From an uncultured Oscillibacter sp. (GTDB taxonomy: Bacteria; Bacillota; Clostridia; Oscillospirales; Oscillospiraceae), in assembly GCA_910576845.1 (NCBI GenBank), contig CAJTJA010000070.1:1-11507 (forward strand): a stretch of DNA of 11,507 nucleotides, given 5' to 3'. Positions 6,401-11,507 of this stretch are shown here, piece by piece. How positions within the stretch are numbered: position 1 is the stretch's first letter; every line of letters begins with the position of its first letter. The notes beneath the pieces were generated by a model. That model worked only from the letters and a program-made list of their open reading frames with translations, was not told the DNA's origin and made no database searches. Made by a program: the position numbers and the translations under genes.

Positions 6401-6738
6401 AAGTGACCAACGAGGAGATTGCCGCCGATATCATCAGTCTTATCCGCCGCTACGCCATCGGGTCGGAGCTCATCAGCCACGAGGCCCGTATCCGGCGGGC
6501 AGTGGACAAGCTGAGGCGGGCGCACAGGTTCACGAAACAGGAGCTGAACTGGCTGGCCCGGATGGAAAAGTATCTGATGGAGGAGTCCGTCCTGAATGTG
6601 AGCGTCTTTGACGAGGACAGCCGGTTCAAGAGTGTGGGCGGCTTTGCACGTCTCAATAAAGTGTTCCAAAATCAGCTTGAAAGTGTCGTTTTGGAGCTGA
6701 ATGAGTATCTGTATGACGACGGAGGAAGAATCGCATGA
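3472..6738 (+). CDS. hsdR: Type I restriction enzyme, R subunit (HsdR)
   Basis: This is the motor and nuclease subunit of a type I restriction enzyme. It translocates DNA using ATP and cuts unmodified DNA as part of an R2M2S complex. The 1088-aa protein has an N-terminal DUF4145-like domain (about residues 1-125). A PD-(D/E)xK nuclease follows (Asp245 in RADY, then Glu259-Ala-Lys261). The SF2 helicase has Walker A ATGTGKT (402-408), DEAH (507-510), LTATP (550-554), TTGVDVP (734-740) and QMLGRATRR (from 759). An EcoEI-type C-terminal domain completes it. All key residues are present, so it looks active. ATG 3472 has AAGGAG 7 nt upstream. Its stop overlaps the next ORF by four bases (ATGA), indicating translational coupling in one operon. 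Confidence 0.96.
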   Translation: MESNFRFLERDFPVLARFGKKAETYLYSDSNSCLMKLGMIGETIVNLMFTYDKIPLPRDNSAVERINVLAREGFLNKDLTDILHVLRKVRNRAVHANYESISDGKALLQMAHSLCEWFMQTYGDWNYQNQAFVLPPKQEQVSRQDRAAEEREEDRLIEQAEQTAASSAPVAKAIRCRQAGKAANQRRRSEAETRYLIDQQLRQVGWEADTETLRYSKGTRPAKGRNLAIAEWPTDSRLGSRGRADYALFAGLKLIAVIEAKAEHKDIPSVLDYQGKDYPRCIRAEDAPYQIGTWGKYKVPFTFATNGRPYLEQYRTKSGVWFLDLREPSNAPRALQGWMSPEGLWELLGRDVNEGNRALRDMPYDLLRDKDGLGLYNYQVRAIQAAEQAVMEGKRTVLLAMATGTGKTRTVLGLIYRFLETKRFRRILFLVDRTALGEQAQDTFQEVKLTELMTLDKLYNIKGLQDQNIEKETRVHIATVQGMVRRILYNDGETMPAVTDYDLIVVDEAHRGYLLDKEMSDAEALYRDQRDYQSKYRTVIEYFDAVKIALTATPALQTTEIFGQPVFKYTYREAVIEGYLVDHDAPHNLVTRLGEEGIHYKAGDAVTVYDPVTGELTNSELLDDELDFDIEDFNKKVVNESFNRTVLEEIARDIDPENVKEEGKTLIYAVNDAHADMIVDILKNIYSERGVDNDAIMKITGSVGGGDPKKVQEAIRRFKNEDYPSIAVTVDLLTTGVDVPRITTLVFLRRVKSRILFEQMLGRATRRCPKIHKTHFEIYDAVGVYESLDPVNTMKPVTANPAASYAQLLDGLTELRDENHVKSQVAQIIAKLQRQKIRLRGEALEHFAAMTGGQDPSQFIADILRRPPEEAKDCLLAHRDLFELLQRERTEEKRPVVISDAEDELLSHTRGYGSGSRPEDYLDAFSEYVRSNMNEIAALRIVCTRPKDLTRESLKNLRLILDREGFTVQQLNTAISEVTNEEIAADIISLIRRYAIGSELISHEARIRRAVDKLRRAHRFTKQELNWLARMEKYLMEESVLNVSVFDEDSRFKSVGGFARLNKVFQNQLESVVLELNEYLYDDGGRIA

Positions 6739-6992
6739 TTGATAATCAATACCTGTATAATTATCCTGCCTATATCGCAAATGATAGCCTCCGGCAGGCG
6801 GAGGAGCAGCGAAAAAACTGGGAGCAGCAGAAGAAGATCGGAGATATGGTGAGGGCGGTTCGTGACTATTTTAATGCTGCCAGAGATATTGCGTCTGAGT
6901 ACCGGCAGCAGGCAGCCGGTGCCTGCTGTGCCGAAATAGTTGCCCAGATTGCCCTTGAGCGGAGGAGAAATGGGGGACAACAATGGCAATGA
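6735..6992 (+). CDS. Small helical protein of unknown function inside the hsd operon
   Basis: An 85-aa ORF lies between hsdR and hsdM. Its ATG overlaps the hsdR stop by four bases, with GGAGG 9 nt upstream, and its last ten bases overlap the start of hsdM. This tight coupling suggests it is truly translated. The sequence is charged and predicted mostly helical (DSLRQAEEQRKNWEQQKKIG, then MVRAVRDYFNAARDIASEYR), with a Cys-Cys pair at AGACCAE and no membrane segment or known motif. It might be an accessory, assembly or regulatory subunit, or merely a spacer that couples R to M translation. I do not recognise a family. Confidence 0.7.
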   Translation: MIDNQYLYNYPAYIANDSLRQAEEQRKNWEQQKKIGDMVRAVRDYFNAARDIASEYRQQAAGACCAEIVAQIALERRRNGGQQWQ

Positions 6993-8407
6993 CTACCCAG
7001 GAAATTGTCTCCAAGCTCTGGAATCTCTGTAATGTCCTGCGGGACGACGGCATCACCTATCATCAATACGTCACGGAGCTGACATATATCCTGTTCCTGA
7101 AGATGGCCAAGGAGACCGGGGCTGAGAGCCAGATTCCCGGGGAATACCGCTGGGACGAGCTGACGGCCAAAAGCGGTCTGGAGCTGAAAAAGTTTTACAA
7201 GGACCTTCTCGGACATCTGGGCGAACACGGCGCGGGCCGGGTCCGGGAGATTTATCAGGGAGCCGCTACCAATATTGACGAGCCCAAAAACCTGGAAAAA
7301 ATCATCGCTACCATTGACGGCCTGGACTGGTACTCCGCCCGGGAGGAGGGTCTCGGCAGCCTCTATGAGGGCCTCTTGGAGAAGAACGCCGGGGAGAAGA
7401 AGTCCGGCGCCGGTCAGTATTTTACACCTCGTGTTCTTATTGACATGATGACCCGCCTGATGAAGCCTCAGCCCGGCGAGCGGTGCAACGACCCCGCCTG
7501 CGGGACATTTGGCTTCATGATTGCCGCTCACCGATATGTGCGGGAACAGACGGACGATTTCTTTGATCTGGGCGTGGACATTGTCAGGTTTGAGCGGGAG
7601 GAGGCGTTTTCCGGTTGTGAGCTGGTTCACGACGCCCACCGCCTGGCCCTGATGAACGCCATGCTGCACGACATTGAGGGGCCAATTTTGCTGGGAGACA
7701 CCTTGTCCAACTTCGGCAAGCAGATGTCCGGCTTTGATCTGGTGCTGACAAATCCGCCCTTTGGAACCAAGAAGGGCGGTGAGCGCGCCACACGGGATGA
7801 CTTTACCTATCCCACCAGCAACAAGCAGCTCAATTTCCTCCAGCACATTTACCGCAGCCTGCGGGAGGACAGCAAGGCCCGGGCTGCGGTGGTCCTGCCG
7901 GATAACGTACTGTTTGCCGACGGCGACGGGGAGAAAATCCGGGTGGACCTGATGGAAAAGTGTAATCTGCATACCATTTTGCGCCTGCCCACCGGAATTT
8001 TCTATGCCCAGGGGGTGAAAACCAACGTGCTGTTTTTCACCCGGGGGCGAACGGACAAGGGAAACACGAAGGAAGTCTGGTTCTATGACCTGCGGACAAA
8101 TATGCCCTCCTTCGGCAAGACGAACCCGCTGAAAGCGGAGCATTTTGCGGGTTTTGAGGAGGCCTTCGAGGCGGAGGACCGCCGGGCAGTTCAAGATGAG
8201 CGGTGGAGCGTGTTCAGCCGGGAGGAGATCGCTGCCAAGGGCAACAGCCTGGATCTGGGGCTGATTCGGGATGAGTCTGTGATGGACTATGATGGACTGC
8301 CCGATCCGGCGGACAGCGCCGGGGAGGCTGCCGCGCAGCTGGAGGAGGCGGTGGACCTGCTGAACAGCGTGGCCCGGGAGCTGAGAACGCTGATGGGAGC
8401 GGAATGA
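6983..8407 (+). CDS. hsdM: Type I modification methyltransferase (HsdM)
   Basis: This is the adenine-N6 methyltransferase subunit. With HsdS it methylates the recognition site to protect host DNA, and it is also needed for restriction. The 474-aa protein has the N-terminal helical HsdM domain (TTQEIVSKLWNLCNVLRDDG), then QYFTPRVLIDMM, the SAM-binding motif DPACGTFGFM (170-179) and the catalytic NPPF (257-260). Motif I has Phe176 where many relatives have Gly or Ala. The usual C-terminal region ends in a helix rich in Leu and Glu that may dock on HsdS. ATG 6983 has a GGGGGA stretch about 6 nt upstream. Its stop overlaps the hsdS start in ATGA. It appears intact. Confidence 0.96.
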   Translation: MAMTTQEIVSKLWNLCNVLRDDGITYHQYVTELTYILFLKMAKETGAESQIPGEYRWDELTAKSGLELKKFYKDLLGHLGEHGAGRVREIYQGAATNIDEPKNLEKIIATIDGLDWYSAREEGLGSLYEGLLEKNAGEKKSGAGQYFTPRVLIDMMTRLMKPQPGERCNDPACGTFGFMIAAHRYVREQTDDFFDLGVDIVRFEREEAFSGCELVHDAHRLALMNAMLHDIEGPILLGDTLSNFGKQMSGFDLVLTNPPFGTKKGGERATRDDFTYPTSNKQLNFLQHIYRSLREDSKARAAVVLPDNVLFADGDGEKIRVDLMEKCNLHTILRLPTGIFYAQGVKTNVLFFTRGRTDKGNTKEVWFYDLRTNMPSFGKTNPLKAEHFAGFEEAFEAEDRRAVQDERWSVFSREEIAAKGNSLDLGLIRDESVMDYDGLPDPADSAGEAAAQLEEAVDLLNSVARELRTLMGAE

Positions 8408-9729
8408 TGGCGAAAAAGAAAGCTCCGGTGCTGACGCCGGAGGAGAGATTGAAACAGGCCCTGGTGCCGGAGGCGGAGCAGCCCTATTCGATTCCTGAGA
8501 ATTGGTATTGGGTTAAGGCAAAGTTTATTGCAGAAATATATACAGGGAACAGTATTAGTGAAAAAATAAAAGCGGAAAAATATACAGGAAAAATTTATGG
8601 ACTTCCCTTTATAGCGACTAAGGATGTGGGTTTTGACAATGAGATAAACTATGAAACCAATGTAAGAATACCAGATTTTTCGAATTTTAAGATAGCGCCC
8701 CAAAATACTGCTTTATTGTGTATCGAAGGGGGTAGCGCAGGCCGCAAAGTTGGCTTTACAACACAAGATATTTGTTTTGGAAATAAGCTCTGTGCATTTG
8801 CAACAAGAACTGTGAGTTCAAAATTAATCTATTATATGCTCCAAAGCCAGTACTTTGTTGACCAGTTTAGCAGAAAAAAGCATGGCCTCATTGGAGGGGT
8901 ATCCGTCAAGGATTTGGAAGAGATTGGGTTTAGTATTCCTCCACTCGCTGAGCAGTACCGCATCGTATCCCGCATTGAGAGCCTGTTTGCCAAGCTGGAC
9001 GAAGCAAAAGAGAAGCTGCAAGCCGTGATTGACGGTCATGAGCCTCGCCGGGCGGCGATTCTCCATAGGGCGTTTACCGGGGAGCTGACGGCAAGATGGA
9101 GAGTGAATAAAGGGACAAGTTTTACAGATTGGCGCGATGAGCTATTAAAAAATGTTACTACTCGAATAACGGCTGGTGGGGATAAGCCGGAGGACTTTAC
9201 AGAACTGCAGGATGAATGTCACAAAATTCCAGTAGTTGCGAACGGCGTCAGTAATGATGGTATCATAGGTTATACATCACAGGCCAGAGTCACAGGTGAA
9301 ACTGTGACCGTTGCGGGCCGAGGAACGATTGGACATGCTATTTTCCGTGCATATCCGTATTATCCTGTGGTTCGATTGATTGTAATTGAAGTTCAAAATT
9401 GCTTGGATGCCCGGTATCTGCGGTGTGTGTTCGAGGAGTATCCAGAAAAAGGAACTGGCTCCAGCATTCCACAACTAACGGTTCCTGTAGTGAAAGAAAA
9501 GCGCCTGCCTGTTCCCCCTATTGTGGAACAACAAGAGATCGTACGTATTTTAGATAGTCTTTTCGCAAAAGAACAGCAAGTTCTCGTTGCTGCCCAAGCG
9601 GCCCTCGCCCAGATCGACGTCATCAAAAAATCCATTCTGGCCCGGGCCTTCCGGGGAGAGCTGGGAACTAACGACCCGGCAGAGGAGAGCGCGGTAAATT
9701 TGATCGCGACGCTGCCGCGGGAGGGCTAA
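8404..9729 (+). CDS. hsdS: Type I specificity subunit (HsdS), two target-recognition domains
   Basis: HsdS chooses the bipartite DNA sequence and holds two HsdM copies. The 441-aa protein has the expected layout: a short N-terminal lead, TRD1 (about 30-175), a central conserved helix (PPLAEQYRIVSRIESLFAKL ... ILHRAFTGEL, about 180-230), TRD2 (about 235-370) and a C-terminal conserved helix (PPIVEQQEIVRILDSLFAKE ... ILARAFRGEL). The two helical repeats are clearly similar to each other. Both TRDs are markedly more AT-rich than the rest of the operon, as if acquired by exchange. The start overlaps the hsdM stop (ATGA); ATG 8407 is an alternative. No second hsdS or silent cassette is visible. 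The recognition sequence cannot be read from the gene. Confidence 0.95.
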   Translation: MMAKKKAPVLTPEERLKQALVPEAEQPYSIPENWYWVKAKFIAEIYTGNSISEKIKAEKYTGKIYGLPFIATKDVGFDNEINYETNVRIPDFSNFKIAPQNTALLCIEGGSAGRKVGFTTQDICFGNKLCAFATRTVSSKLIYYMLQSQYFVDQFSRKKHGLIGGVSVKDLEEIGFSIPPLAEQYRIVSRIESLFAKLDEAKEKLQAVIDGHEPRRAAILHRAFTGELTARWRVNKGTSFTDWRDELLKNVTTRITAGGDKPEDFTELQDECHKIPVVANGVSNDGIIGYTSQARVTGETVTVAGRGTIGHAIFRAYPYYPVVRLIVIEVQNCLDARYLRCVFEEYPEKGTGSSIPQLTVPVVKEKRLPVPPIVEQQEIVRILDSLFAKEQQVLVAAQAALAQIDVIKKSILARAFRGELGTNDPAEESAVNLIATLPREG

Positions 9730-9777
9730 AAACTCTGGCGTTGGCGGTGTTGCCCATATTCAAACGGGACTTGATAT

Positions 9778-9847
9778 AAACAGGATGAGCAGCTGAAAAG
9801 GTGAAGGCCCTCGTGGCTTCTGCCCTTTTCAGCTGCTTATCCTGTTT
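9778..9847 (+). terminator. Long inverted repeat after hsdS (terminator-like)
   Basis: Two 24-base arms (9778-9801 and 9824-9847) pair with a single mismatch. A further partial stem (GAAGGCC/GGCTTC) lies in the 22-base loop. It lies 48 bp after the hsdS stop, so it may end the hsd transcript. The T tract after it is poor, so a transcript-stabilising stem or the footprint of a small mobile repeat is also possible. Confidence 0.5.
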
Positions 9848-9929
9848 CATGACGGCATTTTGTCTATGGAAGCTATTGACATGGATGATGCCGCCGGTTT
9901 TCATAAACGGCCCGGTTGATCTGAGCGGG

Positions 9930-9963
9930 CGGTTTTCCGTTATTCTGCCAGACGGAAAAACCG
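9930..9963 (-). terminator. Hairpin downstream of the Pro/Cys-rich gene
   Basis: An 11-base arm (9930-9940) and a 12-base arm (9952-9963) pair with one bulged T around an 11-base loop, right after the stop of the 9970-10833 gene. There is no T run on either side, so the termination role is uncertain. Confidence 0.35.
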
Positions 9964-9969
9964 GCGTGC

Positions 9970-10833
9970 TCAAAGCTCCACAATGTCCATCATTGCCCGT
10001 TCTACGCACAGGGGGGATCCGCCATCCAGCAAAAGAGACAGTCCGGCCTCGCATCCGCTGTCTGTACGGGGATAGAGCACGGCGGCATATTGCAGAGTTT
10101 GAGAGCCGCATGCCAGGCGTTCCATAGAGAAACGCAGAGGCAGCGTATCCGTAAACGCTCCGCAGGGCGACTGATGAAGAAGAATGGTTCCTGTTCCTTC
10201 CGCCGGGACTGCGGCGCGGACATTCAGCGTGAACTGAACCATATAGGCGTGTTTGAGATCCAGTTGAATCTGGGTAGGAGTGTGCTTGTTCCAGCGGATG
10301 TCCTTGCCCAGATGACTCCGCTGCCTCCAGGGTAGACGGCAGCCTAGGTTCCATAGCATTTCCTCCCGCTGTCCGATCAGCTGGAGAGCGTTTTTTTCAC
10401 AGCACCGCGCTTGACAGGGGGGAGGACAGGGTTCCGGAGGCGGGCAGGGGTTGGGCCGGCAGGGCGGAGGACAAGGGCAAGGGTTCGGCTGGCATGGTGG
10501 GGGACAGGGCTCCGGCTTGCAGGGCGGAGGGGCGGGAGAGGGATGCGGACAGAACTCCAGTACCTGATCCAGCTTGTTTTTCAGCAGCATTTGGTTTTGG
10601 GTGACTGCCTCAACAAGAGATGTGACGCTTTTATTGACCGCCAGCACGTCCTGGGGACTGGCACAGGGGAAGGTCCCCGGCAAAGTTCCAAGAATATATT
10701 GCAGTTTCTCACCCTCAGCGTTGAGGATATGGCTCAGGGCAAGCTCTTCCATGGCGATGGATGCGATAATCATCGTGAGGGCTTCTTCCCGGGTCATGTC
10801 CGCCCCATTGGGGGGAAAAGAAGGCATAGACAT
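9970..10833 (-). CDS. Spore-surface-like protein: conserved N-domain, Pro/Cys-rich linker, jelly-roll-like C-domain
   Basis: A 287-aa protein with three parts. Residues 1-90 contain the motif SIAMEELALSHILNAEGEKL, found in clostridial collagen-like and exosporium-type proteins. Residues 95-145 are a low-complexity linker of Pro and Cys with short repeats such as CPPPCQPNPCPCPPPC. Residues ~150-287 are beta-rich (YMVQFTLNVRAAVPAEGTGT ... CVERAMMDIVEL), like the BclA/TNF-like heads that tip spore-surface filaments. The many Cys could cross-link a coat layer. There is no signal peptide, as expected for a mother-cell product. I chose ATG 10833 because GGAG lies 9 nt upstream and the paralogue starts the same way (MSLPSFP); the upstream ATG at 10848 has no ribosome-binding site. 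The spore role is inferred from domain resemblance and the promoter motifs. Confidence 0.82.
   Translation of the reverse strand: MSMPSFPPNGADMTREEALTMIIASIAMEELALSHILNAEGEKLQYILGTLPGTFPCASPQDVLAVNKSVTSLVEAVTQNQMLLKNKLDQVLEFCPHPSPAPPPCKPEPCPPPCQPNPCPCPPPCRPNPCPPPEPCPPPCQARCCEKNALQLIGQREEMLWNLGCRLPWRQRSHLGKDIRWNKHTPTQIQLDLKHAYMVQFTLNVRAAVPAEGTGTILLHQSPCGAFTDTLPLRFSMERLACGSQTLQYAAVLYPRTDSGCEAGLSLLLDGGSPLCVERAMMDIVEL
10399..10551 (-). repeat. Low-complexity Pro/Cys coding repeat
   Basis: About 51 codons made almost only of Pro, Cys, Asn, Gln and Glu, built from imperfect units of the CxPxPCPPPC kind. Such a tract is prone to slippage and length variation between strains. It replaces the Gly-x-y collagen stalk found in related spore-surface proteins. 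Confidence 0.7.
10691..10737 (-). repeat. 47-bp inverted repeat, copy 1
   Basis: The reverse complement of this stretch is identical to 11160-11206 over 47 bases. It encodes the LSHILNAEGEKLQYI core of the N-terminal domain. Flanking sequence is similar but diverged. Confidence 0.9.
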
Positions 10834-10852
10834 ATTGAAAGACTCCATAGCG

Positions 10853-10874
10853 CGTCCCGGCTGCTGCCGGGACG
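10853..10874 (-). promoter_or_regulatory. Strong GC hairpin just upstream of the Pro/Cys-rich gene
   Basis: CGTCCCGG and CCGGGACG form a perfect 8-bp stem around six bases, about 8 nt before the GGAG ribosome-binding site. A second stem (GCGGCA/TGCCGC, 10882-10902) lies next to it. In the mRNA they would form a structured 5' leader that could stabilise the transcript or affect translation. Confidence 0.45.
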
Positions 10875-10907
10875 GAGATACGCGGCAGGGAATCCGTGCC
10901 GCTGTTC

Positions 10908-10936
10908 TACCCTATGAGAGCCGGAGCGGTTCGGTT
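10908..10936 (-). promoter_or_regulatory. Candidate sigma-K-type promoter for the leftward gene
   Basis: On the minus strand, AACC (10936-10933) is followed after 16 bp by CATAGGGTA (10916-10908). This fits the Bacillus sigma-K consensus: AC, about 17 bp, then CATAnnnTA. It mirrors the rightward promoter exactly. The predicted leader is about 65 nt. Confidence 0.5.
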
Positions 10937-10949
10937 CCAATTGGAACCG
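10932..10949. promoter_or_regulatory. 18-bp palindrome at the centre of the divergent control region
   Basis: CGGTTCCAATTGGAACCG is perfectly self-complementary. Each half supplies the AACC that serves as the -35 element of one of the two divergent promoters. It may simply be a mirrored -35, or a site for a regulator acting on both genes. Confidence 0.5.
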
Positions 10950-10973
10950 GCCAAACGGCAGGCGCATAGAATA
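10945..10973 (+). promoter_or_regulatory. Candidate sigma-K-type promoter for the rightward gene
   Basis: AACC (10945-10948), 16 bp, then CATAGAATA (10965-10973) fits the sigma-K pattern. A sigma-E match is also possible. A separate TATAAT-like sequence near 11013-11019 lacks a good -35 box. Confidence 0.5.
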
Positions 10974-11063
10974 GTTCGGGTGCCGCAATGCAAAGAATTC
11001 TGCGCATTTGCCGATATAATGCATTTTTGTGTGCACCCTTGACTTGAAAGGAGATTCTCGATT

Positions 11064-11405
11064 ATGTCTCTGCCCAGCTTTCCTGTTGTTAACCCGCCTA
11101 TTCAGCGGGAAGACGCGGTAAATCAAATTCTCTCCTCTATCGCAATGGAGGAGCTCGGACTGAGCCATATCCTCAACGCTGAGGGTGAGAAACTGCAATA
11201 TATTCTGGGGACCCTCCCGGGACTCAGCGGTCCTCCCGCCACGGTCAGCGATGTGCTGGCTGCCAATGAGAGTGTCCGCAATATGCTGGAAACAGCCGTG
11301 CAAAATCAGCTCTTCCTGAAAGCAAAAATGCAGGGAGCTCTGACGGCTTCCCCCATGCAAGGCCCCACGGGTCCCACTGCGCCGCTTATTTATGCACAAC
11401 AATAA
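11064..11405 (+). CDS. Short paralogue of the spore-surface-like protein
   Basis: A 113-aa protein whose first ~90 residues match the N-terminal domain of the divergent neighbour: MSLPSFP, then SIAMEELGLSHILNAEGEKL and LGTLPG, then a helical segment (VSDVLAANESVRNMLETAVQ). It has no linker or C-terminal head. Its tail contains GPTGPTAP, which looks like two collagen-type Gly-x-y units, perhaps the remnant or minimal form of a collagen stalk. AAAGGAG lies 10 nt before ATG 11064. The N-domain may anchor or oligomerise at the spore surface, and the short form could be a partner or basal-layer protein. Function is inferred, not known. Confidence 0.82.
   Translation: MSLPSFPVVNPPIQREDAVNQILSSIAMEELGLSHILNAEGEKLQYILGTLPGLSGPPATVSDVLAANESVRNMLETAVQNQLFLKAKMQGALTASPMQGPTGPTAPLIYAQQ
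11160..11206 (+). repeat. 47-bp inverted repeat, copy 2
   Basis: Identical to the reverse complement of 10691-10737. The two copies point towards opposite ends and lie 422 bp apart, inside the two divergent genes. Confidence 0.9.
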
Positions 11406-11428
11406 CTCTTGCTCGGAGATGGGGCGTT

Positions 11429-11450
11429 AAGCCTGCTATATCGCGGGCTT
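11429..11450 (+). terminator. Weak terminator after the short paralogue
   Basis: AAGCCTGC and GCGGGCTT pair, with one T-G pair, around six bases, 23 bp after the stop. Only three T residues follow, so efficiency is uncertain. Confidence 0.4.
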
Positions 11451-11507
11451 TCGCTCTATCACCGTAAGAATGTTGTGATTGTTCTCAATGTAATCAAGTA
11501 TGCGTTG
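11436..11507 (-). CDS. Possible C-terminal end of a gene entering from the right
   Basis: The minus strand is open from the window edge for 23 codons, reading QRILDYIENNHNILTVIERK then PAI, and stops at 11436. Of the three minus frames it is the only one open, and the residues look protein-like. The stretch is too short to be certain or to assign a function. Confidence 0.25.
   Translation of the reverse strand, partial: QRILDYIENNHNILTVIERKPAI

Noticed and set aside
7490..7519. Loss of function in HsdM because motif I has Phe176
   Set aside because: This position varies in type I methyltransferases (Ala in EcoKI). The other motif I residues and NPPF are intact.
6866..8194. 442-aa open frame antisense to hsdM
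   Set aside because: Shadow of hsdM with no recognisable protein features.
2512..9729. hsdS phase variation by the nearby recombinase
   Set aside because: There is a single hsdS, no inverted cassette, and hsdS shufflons normally use tyrosine recombinases.
10399..10551. CRISPR-like or minisatellite array
   Set aside because: The repetition is codon-level Pro/Cys coding sequence with irregular units and no spacers.
10834..10848. Upstream ATG of the Pro/Cys-rich gene
   Set aside because: It has no ribosome-binding site, overlaps the GGAG used by the next ATG, and lengthens the protein relative to its paralogue.

Overview
The window looks like a chromosomal segment from a motile, spore-forming, fairly GC-rich Clostridia member, probably an Oscillospiraceae-type gut Firmicute. 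The clues are Shine-Dalgarno sites of the GGAGG type, a flagellin next to csrA, a resolvase of a type common in gut Firmicutes, and two proteins with a spore-surface-like N-terminal domain whose shared control region carries motifs resembling sporulation sigma-K promoters. The species assignment is inference only.

Layout. (1) Positions 1-905, minus strand: the N-terminal part of a flagellin gene, preceded by a csrA-family gene with an unusual C-terminal extension and by a possible 33-codon leader ORF. The flagellin leader has a textbook CsrA-type hairpin with GGA in its hexaloop, and a second GGA in the Shine-Dalgarno site. (2) Positions 1017-3207, minus strand: a mobile-element-derived module with a full-length TnpB-like protein and a resolvase-type serine recombinase. 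The first RuvC catalytic Asp of the TnpB is replaced by Lys. Strong palindromes and terminators surround both genes. (3) Positions 3389-9729, plus strand: a complete type I restriction-modification operon, hsdR - small unknown ORF - hsdM - hsdS. All junctions overlap, and a good sigma-A-type promoter lies upstream. (4) Positions 9778-11507: a long inverted repeat after hsdS, then two divergent paralogous genes. One encodes a three-part protein with a Pro/Cys-rich linker and a jelly-roll-like C-terminus; the other encodes a short protein. A symmetric control region lies between them.

How the parts may work together. CsrA probably controls translation of the flagellin, as in the Bacillus CsrA-Hag circuit. 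The neighbouring nuclease-dead-looking TnpB could be an RNA-guided repressor (TldR-like). Published TldR proteins are also linked to flagellin genes, but a guide and target could not be identified here. The hsd genes form a standard defence island with AT-rich, apparently exchanged specificity domains. The two terminal genes look like a co-regulated late-sporulation pair.
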